Assembly (NCBI RefSeq): GCF_013003965.1
Contig: NZ_CP053069.1
Coordinates: 3,317,419-3,381,418, forward strand
Source of the DNA: Usitatibacter rugosus
Lineage (GTDB): Bacteria; Pseudomonadota; Gammaproteobacteria; Burkholderiales; Usitatibacteraceae
Reading direction: 5' to 3'
DNA: 64,000 bases
How positions within the stretch are numbered: position 1 is the first letter of the stretch; the number at the start of each line of letters is the position of its first letter. A program made the translations under genes and the position numbers. Below the pieces are notes generated by a model. That model did no database searches. It was not told where the DNA came from and saw nothing but the letters and a program-made list of their open reading frames with translations. Below, piece by piece: positions 6,348 to 13,050 of this stretch.

Positions 6348-8783
6348 TTAAGCGGCGGCTTCGATCGGGGACGGCGCCAGCGCCGTGGCGATGGCGTCGT
6401 CGACGGTCTCGACCCAGACGATGGTGAGCTGGGCCCGCGCGTCGGCCGGGATCTCCTCCAGGTCGCGGCGGTTGCGCGACGGCAGCATCACCGTCGTGAT
6501 CCCAGCCCGCAGCGCGGCCAGCACCTTCTCCTTCACGCCGCCGATCGGCAGCACCAGGCCCCGCAGCGAGATCTCGCCCGTCATCGCGACATCGCTACGG
6601 ACCGGGCGACCGGTCAACAGCGAAGACAATGCCGTGAACATGGCCACCCCTGCGGAAGGCCCATCCTTCGGCGTCGCGCCCGCGGGCACGTGCACGTGGA
6701 TGTCCGACTTCTCGAGCAGCCCCGCCTCGATGCCCATCTGCGTGGAGCGCGCCTTCACCAGCGAGAGCGCAGCCTGCGCGCTCTCCTTCATGACGTCGCC
6801 GAGTTGACCCGTGAGAATCAGCTTCCCGCTACCCGGCATGCGCGCCGCCTCGATGAAGAGGATGTCGCCACCCACCGGCGTCCACGCGAGGCCCGTCGCC
6901 ACGCCCGGAATGCCCGAGCGCATCGCGGTCTCCGCCTCGTACTTCAACGGCCCGAGGATCGACGCGAGATCCGCAGCATCCACCTTGACGTGCTCCGCCT
7001 GCCCTTCGGCGATGCGAACCGCCACATGGCGCACGACGTTGCCGATCTCGCGCTCGAGGTTGCGAACGCCCGCCTCGCGCGTGTAGTCCGCGATGATGGA
7101 TTCCAGCGCCGCGTCGGTGATCTCGGCCTGCTCCGCCTTGATGCCCGACGAGGAGAGTTGCCGGTCCACGAGGTACTTCCGCGCGATCTGCAGCTTCTCC
7201 GCCTGCGTGTAGCCCGGAAGCTGGATCACTTCCATGCGGTCGCGCAACGGACCGGGAATCGTGTCGAGCACGTTCGCCGTGGCAATGAACAGCACCTTCG
7301 ACAAGTCGAAAGGCACCGCGAGGTAGTTGTCGCGGAACGTCGAGTTCTGCTCGGGATCCAGCACCTCGAGCAACGCGCTCGAAGGATCTCCGTGGAAGCC
7401 GCCACCGCCGAGCTTGTCCACCTCGTCCAGCATCATCACCGTGTGCTTCGACTCGGCCTTCTTCAGCGCCTGGATGATGTTGCCCGGCAGCGAGCCGATG
7501 TACGTGCGACGGTGGCCGCGGATCTCGGCTTCGTCGTGCACGCCGCCCAGGCTCACGCGCTGGAACTGGCGGCCCGTCGCTTTCGCGATGCTCTGGCCGA
7601 GCGAAGTCTTGCCGACGCCCGGAGGACCGACGAAGCAAAGGATCGGGCTCTTCCCCGTGGGATTGAGCTTGCGAACCGCGAGGTATTCCATGATGCGGCG
7701 CTTGATCTTCTCGAGGCCGTAGTGGTCGTCGTCCAGCACCTTGCGGGCGGTGACGAGGTCCACGGACGCCTGCGGCTCGTCCTTCCACGGCAGCTCCACC
7801 AGCCAGTCGAGGTACGTGCGGATCATCCCGGACTCGGCGCCGCCACCCTGCATGCGCTGCAGGCGCTTCAGCTCCTTGCGGGCGTGCTTCTCCACGTCCT
7901 CGGGCATCTTCGCCTCGGTGATCGCCTTGTCCAGCTCTTCCAGCTCGGCGCTGTCCTCGTCGTCGCCCTCGCCCAGCTCCTTCTGGATGCTGCGCATCTG
8001 TTCACGCAGCAAGTGCTTGCGGTTCGCGTCGCCGATCGACTCGCGCGTCTTCTCCTCGATGTCGCGCGAGACCTTCAGCACCTCGATGCGGTGCGAAAGA
8101 AGATCCAGCAAGCGATCGAGGCGGCGCGTGAGGTCGAACGTCTCCAGCAAGCCCTGCTTGTCCTCGGGGCTCGCGTCCATGAGGCCGGAGATGAAGTCGG
8201 CGAGCTGCGCCGGCTTGTCGTGGCCCTGCAGCGCCGTGCCCACTTCCTCGGGCACGTTCGGCAGGAGTTGGATCACCTCGAGCGCGCGCTGGCGAAGCGC
8301 GCGGGCACGCCCCTCCACCTCGGGATCGTGGCGATCGGGCTCGTCGACCAACTGCACGCGCGCGACGGTGAACGGATAGCCCTCGAGGAACTGCAGCACG
8401 CGGAAGCGCTGCGTGCCCTTCACGATGGCATGGTGCGAGCCGTCCTGGCCCGTGATGTAGCGAACGATGGTCGCGTGCGTGCCGACGGTGTAGAGGTCCT
8501 CGGGCATCGGCTCGTCGGCTTCGGCGTTCTTCTGCAGCAGGAGGCCGATCGGGCGCTGCAGGCGCACGGCTTCCTGCACCGCGGCGAGCGAGCGCTCGCG
8601 GCCGATGGAGACGGGCGCCACGATGCCGGGGAACAGCACGATGTTTCGCACCGGGAGGATCAGCATCGCGTCCTCGGGCAGTGGCGGATACGACACGTTG
8701 CCGTGCGAGGGGCGTGAGGATTCGTTCGAGCCCGCGTCGCGGGCGGCGTCGGCGTGGAGCGGAATCGGTTCGTTCTGGGTCAT
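6348..8783 (-). CDS. lon: ATP-dependent protease Lon
   Basis: An 811-residue LonA protease. An N-terminal substrate-binding domain (LPVRNIVLFPGIVAPVSIGR) precedes an AAA+ module with Walker A GPPGVGKTS and Walker B MMLDEVDKL, then the protease domain with nucleophile Ser710 in DGPSAGVAM and Lys753 in GGVKEK. The ATG at 8783 was chosen because it follows a purine-rich site and matches family length. It degrades misfolded and regulatory proteins in the cytoplasm. It is 13 bp downstream of an Hsp20 gene and so probably shares its heat-shock promoter. Confidence 0.97.
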   Translation of the reverse strand: MTQNEPIPLHADAARDAGSNESSRPSHGNVSYPPLPEDAMLILPVRNIVLFPGIVAPVSIGRERSLAAVQEAVRLQRPIGLLLQKNAEADEPMPEDLYTVGTHATIVRYITGQDGSHHAIVKGTQRFRVLQFLEGYPFTVARVQLVDEPDRHDPEVEGRARALRQRALEVIQLLPNVPEEVGTALQGHDKPAQLADFISGLMDASPEDKQGLLETFDLTRRLDRLLDLLSHRIEVLKVSRDIEEKTRESIGDANRKHLLREQMRSIQKELGEGDDEDSAELEELDKAITEAKMPEDVEKHARKELKRLQRMQGGGAESGMIRTYLDWLVELPWKDEPQASVDLVTARKVLDDDHYGLEKIKRRIMEYLAVRKLNPTGKSPILCFVGPPGVGKTSLGQSIAKATGRQFQRVSLGGVHDEAEIRGHRRTYIGSLPGNIIQALKKAESKHTVMMLDEVDKLGGGGFHGDPSSALLEVLDPEQNSTFRDNYLAVPFDLSKVLFIATANVLDTIPGPLRDRMEVIQLPGYTQAEKLQIARKYLVDRQLSSSGIKAEQAEITDAALESIIADYTREAGVRNLEREIGNVVRHVAVRIAEGQAEHVKVDAADLASILGPLKYEAETAMRSGIPGVATGLAWTPVGGDILFIEAARMPGSGKLILTGQLGDVMKESAQAALSLVKARSTQMGIEAGLLEKSDIHVHVPAGATPKDGPSAGVAMFTALSSLLTGRPVRSDVAMTGEISLRGLVLPIGGVKEKVLAALRAGITTVMLPSRNRRDLEEIPADARAQLTIVWVETVDDAIATALAPSPIEAAA

Positions 8784-8796
8784 GTCTCTTCTTTCC

Positions 8797-9207
8797 TTAA
8801 CCCGCCCTGCGAAGGCGCAGGACGAGGCATCCATGGGACAGCTCTTGCGGGCCCAGCTCCCACAGGCCCTCGGGCAGCGGTATGCGGCGCTCGAAGATGC
8901 CGTAGGGAATCTCCAGCTGGCGGATCGCACCGCGGCGCGCGGCCGGCGGCAGCTCGCGCTCGGCCCGCACCCACAGGGCGCCGGGCTCGCTCGCGATTTC
9001 CACGCGGTCGGCGGAAACGCCGGGCAGCGCCACGACGATCACCGCATCGCGGCCATCGACGAAGACGTCCGCGGGCGGCTCCCAGTTCGCCTGGGCTCGG
9101 GCCCCGGTGCCCAGCCGGAAGAACTGCTGGTGCATTCGCTCCGCCTGGGCCATGAGGTCCAGCGCGTGGGCCCACATCCCGTCAACGGGATCGTGCTTTC
9201 GATACAT
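8797..9207 (-). CDS. Small heat-shock protein, Hsp20/alpha-crystallin family
   Basis: A 136-residue alpha-crystallin-domain chaperone. The domain runs from about residue 43 (EPPADVFVDGRDAVIVVALPG) to the C-terminus, including the IPYGIFERRIPLPEG strand typical of the family. The C-terminal I-x-I/V tail is weak (LVLRLRRAG). It holds unfolding proteins for refolding or degradation. A strong GGAGGA site precedes the ATG, and a sigma32-like promoter lies just upstream. Pairing with lon couples holding to proteolysis. Confidence 0.92.
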   Translation of the reverse strand: MYRKHDPVDGMWAHALDLMAQAERMHQQFFRLGTGARAQANWEPPADVFVDGRDAVIVVALPGVSADRVEIASEPGALWVRAERELPPAARRGAIRQLEIPYGIFERRIPLPEGLWELGPQELSHGCLVLRLRRAG

Positions 9208-9228
9208 CGGATTCCTCCATTTCCCTTG

Positions 9229-9256
9229 AGATAGGGACGATTCGGGAGGGATTCAA
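9229..9256 (-). promoter_or_regulatory. Sigma32-like heat-shock promoter for hsp20-lon
   Basis: Read on the minus strand, GGTTGAA (with TTGAA at 9256-9252) is followed after 15 nt by CCCTATCT (9236-9229). The heat-shock consensus is CTTGAA, 13-15 nt, CCCCATNT; the -10 differs at one informative position. It lies 22 bp before the hsp20 start codon. The fit of sequence, spacing and target gene is strong. Confidence 0.7.
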
Positions 9257-9267
9257 CCGGGTGGCGC

Positions 9268-9711
9268 CTAGCCCGCTTTCCGCAAGCCTTCGCGGACAGC
9301 TTCGAGCTCCGGGCAATCGACGTCCTGCCCGCCCCGTTTGAGAGCCTCGCGCGCTTGCTCCGCAAGGGCCAGGTAGCGCGCGTGCTGGGCGGCAAGCTCT
9401 TCCTCGTCCATCTCCTCCAGGTCTAGGATCGCGTTGTGCGAGCCCTGCGTGGCGCGAATGATCTCGTCCAGCTTGATGTGCATCGCCTGCGTGTCGCGGT
9501 TCTGCGTGTTCTGGATGAGGAAGACCATCAGGAAGGTGACGACGGTGGTGGCCGTGTTGATCACGAGCTGCCACGTGTCGCTATAGCCGAAGATGGGGCC
9601 GGTGAGCGCCCACGCAACCACCAGGCCCACGGCGAGCGCGAACGTGGAGGCACGGCCCGTCCATCCGGAGAGGCCGCGCGCAAACGCGGGAAACCACGCG
9701 CGTGTCTTCAT
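9268..9711 (-). CDS. Low-affinity iron permease-family membrane protein
   Basis: About 147 residues from the ATG at 9711 (a GTG at 9744 would give 158). Two predicted membrane spans are followed by the signature segment VINTATTVVTFLMVFLIQNT and a conserved QAMHIKLDEIIRAT helix. This is the bacterial version of the Fet4-like low-affinity iron permease domain. Iron transport has hardly been tested for the bacterial members, so the name is a family label. The C-terminal third is acidic and helical. It sits between MATE and hsp20 on the same strand. Confidence 0.8.
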   Translation of the reverse strand: MKTRAWFPAFARGLSGWTGRASTFALAVGLVVAWALTGPIFGYSDTWQLVINTATTVVTFLMVFLIQNTQNRDTQAMHIKLDEIIRATQGSHNAILDLEEMDEEELAAQHARYLALAEQAREALKRGGQDVDCPELEAVREGLRKAG

Positions 9712-9780
9712 CGACGCATGGTCCGTGTCCGCCCGCCTCGTCACAATCGGACTCGGGGCGCCGTCCTTGTCGGAGGGAAC

Positions 9781-11145
9781 CTACGCGCGCGCGGGATCGG
9801 CAGCGGCGGATGCGCCCAGGCGCGAGCGGAACTGGCCGCGCACCAGCCACAGGCTGAAGAGCGCCTGGAGCGTGGCCGTGGCGACCGAGAGCAGCCAGAG
9901 TTGGCGCAACTGGAAGCCCGGCTGGTGGGAGAGCCAGAACGCGAGCACCACGAAGACCGAAACGCGGCCGCCCATGCTGAGCAGCGAGGGCCACGTGTTG
10001 CCGAGCCCCTGGAACGTGCTCGAGCACGTGAAGACGATGCCCATCGCGATGAAGTTCCAGGAGATCACGCGCAGGAACGTGGCGGTGACCTCCACGACCG
10101 CGGGGTCGCTCGTGAAGATGTGCGCCATCGACTCGGCCTCGAACTGGCACGCGAGCGTGATCGCCAGCATGATCAGGGCGCTCGCGATCGCCGAGACGCG
10201 GAAGGTCTCGCGCACGCGCCCGGCGTGCTTCGCTCCGTAGTTCTGCCCGACGATCGGCGCCGCCGCGAACGCCACGGCCATCGCCGGCAGGAAGATCATC
10301 TGGTTGATGCGCGAGCCGATGCCGAAGCCCGCCTGCGCCTCGGGGCCGAAGGTCCCCGCGATGCCGTAGACGGTGCCCGTGAAGACGGCCATCGCCGCGA
10401 ACTCTCCGCCCGCGGGCACGCCGATGGAGAGCAGGCGCTTCCACGTTGCAAGCCGCGGCGCCCACTGCGAGGGGTCGAAGCGCACGTACTTCTCGAGGCG
10501 CACGAAGTAGACCGCCAGGACGACATTGCCGGCGAGCGTGGCGATCGACGTGGCGAGGCCCGCGCCCGCGACACCGAGCGCGTGGCCCGTCCCCCAGCCC
10601 GCGATGAGGACCGGCGCGAGAGCGGCGTTCAGCAGGACGGTGAGCATCTGCACGACCATCGTCGGCTTCACGATGCCCGTGCCGCGCAACGCGGAGCCCA
10701 TCACCACCATCGGGAACTGCAGCGCGAGTCCCGGCAGGAACCAATACAGGAATGTCGTCCCGGCCTGCGCGGTGGCCGCATCCGCACCGAGCATCGTCAT
10801 GTAAGGGCCGGACAGCGCGTAGCCGCCGAGGATTGTCGCCGCGGCCATCCACGCGCCCATGCCCACCGACTGATTGAAGACCAGGTTGGCTTCGGGTTGA
10901 TCCTTGCGACCGACGGCCTGCGAAACCAGTGCGCCGGTGCCGACCCCGAGCGCCTGCGTGAGCGCGAAGACGACGAACATCACGTTGCCCGCGGTGCCGA
11001 CCCCGGCCAGCGCGGCATTGCCCAGGCGCGCGACGAAATAGAGGTCGATGAAGAAGTAGAGCGTCTGCAGCAGCATGCCGGCCGCGATCGGCACCGACAT
11101 CGCCACCACATGCTTGGGGATCGGACCCTGCGTGAGGTCCCTCAT
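9781..11145 (-). CDS. MATE-family efflux transporter
   Basis: A 454-residue multidrug and toxin extrusion protein with 12 predicted spans in two homologous halves. It starts at MRDLTQGPIPKH, the usual short amphipathic N-terminus, with the ATG overlapping the stop of yqgE (ATGA), so translation is coupled. Conserved features include FFIDLYFVARLGNAALAGVG in helix 2 and a Q-A-x-G-F-G-x-G stretch in helix 7. It would use Na+ or H+ gradients to expel cationic compounds. Substrate unknown. Confidence 0.93.
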   Translation of the reverse strand: MRDLTQGPIPKHVVAMSVPIAAGMLLQTLYFFIDLYFVARLGNAALAGVGTAGNVMFVVFALTQALGVGTGALVSQAVGRKDQPEANLVFNQSVGMGAWMAAATILGGYALSGPYMTMLGADAATAQAGTTFLYWFLPGLALQFPMVVMGSALRGTGIVKPTMVVQMLTVLLNAALAPVLIAGWGTGHALGVAGAGLATSIATLAGNVVLAVYFVRLEKYVRFDPSQWAPRLATWKRLLSIGVPAGGEFAAMAVFTGTVYGIAGTFGPEAQAGFGIGSRINQMIFLPAMAVAFAAAPIVGQNYGAKHAGRVRETFRVSAIASALIMLAITLACQFEAESMAHIFTSDPAVVEVTATFLRVISWNFIAMGIVFTCSSTFQGLGNTWPSLLSMGGRVSVFVVLAFWLSHQPGFQLRQLWLLSVATATLQALFSLWLVRGQFRSRLGASAAADPARA

Positions 11146-11765
11146 CGCGCGGCGAGGGTTTCGGCGGCTCCCGCGCGCGCCTGCTTGGCCGAGCCCTTGC
11201 GGTGCAGGTCCTGCCACAGGCCGTCGCCCTTCCTCTCGAAGAGCGTCGCGGCGTCGGCGCGTACAAGTACCCACCCTCCGCGGGCGACTTCGGCCTCGAG
11301 CTGGCCGAATCCCCAACCCGCGTAGCCCGCGAAGAAACGGATGTCCTTCGGCGAGAGCTTGCGAGCGAGGAGCGAGCGGATCGCATCGCGATCCATCGTC
11401 ATGTAGACGCCCTCCATCACCTCGACGGAGAGCGGCGGCGGGTTCTTGGCGCGGAACACCACGATCACCTGCTCGGCCGACACCGGCCCGCCGAAGTAGA
11501 CGAGCTCACTCTTCAGCGACGCCACGCCCGAATCCGGGATCGCCTTCTCCACCGTGATGCCCGTGGGCCGGTTGATGATCACGCCGATCGGCGTCGGCCC
11601 GATGCGGTGCGTGACGAGGACGACGGCGTCGCGGAAGAAGGGATCGCGCGAGCCTTTCTGCGCGACGAGGAAGATCGAGCTGAGCGCGCCCGGCGGTTCC
11701 TGTGCGTCCTGCGCCATCGCGGGCACGGCAAAGCAGAGGAACACGAAGGCCAGGACACGAAGCAT
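11142..11765 (-). CDS. YqgE/AlgH-family protein with an apparent signal peptide
   Basis: A 207-residue member of the YqgE/AlgH (DUF179) family. The family core is plain: GSRDPFFRDAVVLVTH, GVIINRPTG, VYFGGPV, and FFAGYAGWGFGQLEAE. Most family members are cytosolic proteins of about 185 residues without a leader. This one opens with a hydrophobic leader ending in VPAMAQDAQ, which looks like a signal peptidase I site, so it may be periplasmic. Its stop overlaps the start of the MATE gene. Molecular function of the family is unresolved. Confidence 0.9.
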   Translation of the reverse strand: MLRVLAFVFLCFAVPAMAQDAQEPPGALSSIFLVAQKGSRDPFFRDAVVLVTHRIGPTPIGVIINRPTGITVEKAIPDSGVASLKSELVYFGGPVSAEQVIVVFRAKNPPPLSVEVMEGVYMTMDRDAIRSLLARKLSPKDIRFFAGYAGWGFGQLEAEVARGGWVLVRADAATLFERKGDGLWQDLHRKGSAKQARAGAAETLAAR

Positions 11766-11781
11766 CCGGCCAGCCTACAAC

Positions 11782-11802
11782 AATTAGGGTCTGACCCTAA
11801 TT
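11782..11802. repeat. Family I repeat, short palindromic form
   Basis: A perfect odd palindrome: AATTAGGGTC and GACCCTAATT around a central T. Its last bases are part of the TAA stop (read on the minus strand) of the GST gene. It lies between the yqgE start and the GST stop, both minus-strand genes. Confidence 0.85.
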
Positions 11803-12478
11803 ACTTGCGGAGGTCGGCGGTGATCTTGCCGAAGGTGGGCGTCTCGGCTTCGTGCGGAAGGTCGCGCCATTTCTCGGCGAGGCCGGCGGCGTACCACTCC
11901 TTCATGCCCTTGAGCTCCAGGACGCGCTTCACGTAGTCCGCCGCGGGCTTCGGCAACGGCAGGCCGTAGGTCTGGAAGCGGAAGGCGACCGGCGCGAAGA
12001 ACGCATCCACGGCCGTGAACGTGGGACCGGCGAGGAACGGGCCGCCGAAACGCTGCAGGCCCTCGCTCCAAAGTGCTCCGATACGATCCACGTCCTTCTG
12101 CAGCTCGGGCGTCACCTTGTGCAGCTCGACGCGCAGGCCCACCGACATGGAGCAGACGTTTCGCAGGTTGCCGAAGCCCGCGTGCATTTCAGAGGCGGCG
12201 CTGCGCGCCCAGGCGCGCGCCTTCGCATCCTTCGGCCACACGCCCTCATGCCGCTCGGCCAGGTACTCGCAGATCGCGAGCGATTCCCACACGCGCTCGC
12301 TGCCGTCGTGCAGGCAGGGAACCTTGGCGGTGGGGGAGATGCTCGAGAAGGCGGGGAAGCCCGGTTCGTTGAACGGGATGAGGATCTCGTTGAACGGGAT
12401 CCCCAGCTCGCGCATGAGGATCCACGGGCGCAGCGACCAGGACGAGTAGTTCTTGTTGCCGATGTAGAGGGTGTACAT
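11801..12478 (-). CDS. Glutathione S-transferase family protein
   Basis: A 225-residue GST with an N-terminal thioredoxin-like domain (MYTLYIGNKNYSSWSLRPWI, S-x-W-S-x-R catalytic region, cis-Pro in AKVPCLHDG and the WESLAICEYLAE glutathione-binding stretch) and an all-helical C-terminal domain. The NKNYSSWSLRPW start is typical of the subgroup related to maleylacetoacetate-isomerase or zeta-like GSTs of proteobacteria. It is likely a cytoplasmic detoxification enzyme; substrate not predictable. Its stop codon is inside a family I palindrome. Confidence 0.92.
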   Translation of the reverse strand: MYTLYIGNKNYSSWSLRPWILMRELGIPFNEILIPFNEPGFPAFSSISPTAKVPCLHDGSERVWESLAICEYLAERHEGVWPKDAKARAWARSAASEMHAGFGNLRNVCSMSVGLRVELHKVTPELQKDVDRIGALWSEGLQRFGGPFLAGPTFTAVDAFFAPVAFRFQTYGLPLPKPAADYVKRVLELKGMKEWYAAGLAEKWRDLPHEAETPTFGKITADLRK

Positions 12479-12586
12479 GCGCCCATCATACGGGCGGGGT
12501 CGCGGAGCGCGCCAACGACAAGATTTAGCAACGCTTGTGAAACGCGCTCACGCTCGGCCGGCTGTTCAGAAGAACACGGCGCGCTC

Positions 12587-12808
12587 CTAGATCATCTGGC
12601 GCGCGGTGAGCGCGCCCAGTACGCGAAGGAACATCCGCTCGACGATGTTGTACGGACGGTCGGCGTCGATGTTCACGCCCGCGTCTTCCTTCATCGTGAC
12701 CTTCACGCTCTTCACGGGGCGCGACACATCGGCGCGGCGTTGCGTGCTGCCCGGACGGATGACGGTGGTGCGGGTGAAATCGAGGTGGGCTTCGGAACGT
12801 GCGTTCAT
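12587..12808 (-). CDS. Small protein of unknown function, 73 aa
   Basis: A 73-residue basic frame starting MNARSEAHLDFTRTTVIRPG with a good ribosome site (GAAAGGAAA, then 6 nt to the ATG). No known domain is recognised. The central VKSVKVTMKEDAGVNIDADR looks like beta strands and the end (NIVERMFLRVLGAL) like an amphipathic helix. It is transcribed away from the wHTH-TPR regulator gene, with 242 bp between them, so it could be under that regulator's control. The intergenic 12479-12586 to its left holds nothing recognised. Confidence 0.6.
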   Translation of the reverse strand: MNARSEAHLDFTRTTVIRPGSTQRRADVSRPVKSVKVTMKEDAGVNIDADRPYNIVERMFLRVLGALTARQMI

Positions 12809-12994
12809 GGTGTTTCCTTTCGCGTTGGGTGAGTGACTGGACGCATCGTCCGGCGCGCACCCCTGCGCGGTCCTGCAAGAAGTCCGGGCTATTTCCCGCC
12901 GACTCATCGCGTCAATCTCGCGGAAGGCTCACGAAAGAGAGCGCGGCCGGTGGCTGGGAAAATTCCCTGCATTCTCAACGGCCTGCAAGGGTCC

Positions 12995-13023
12995 GTGAGA
13001 ACTCCATGAGAGTTTCGTGAGGG
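12995..13023 (+). promoter_or_regulatory. Three direct heptamer repeats, OmpR/PhoB-type operator
   Basis: GTGAGAA (12995-13001), ATGAGAG (13006-13012) and GTGAGGG (13017-13023) recur with exactly 11-bp periodicity, 28 bp before the start codon of a gene for an OmpR/PhoB-type winged-helix protein. Tandem direct repeats at 11-bp spacing are the typical binding geometry of this DNA-binding domain. Likely role: autoregulation, or control of the divergent small gene. Binding is inferred. Confidence 0.55.
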
Positions 13024-13050
13024 AATTTCGGCTGTGCTAGTCTCGGAGAA

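Noticed and set aside
6333-8717. Open frame of 794 codons on the plus strand opposite lon
   Set aside because: It is antisense to a clear Lon protein, is rich in Arg, His and Leu as expected from reverse reading of high-GC codons, and has no ribosome site or domain.
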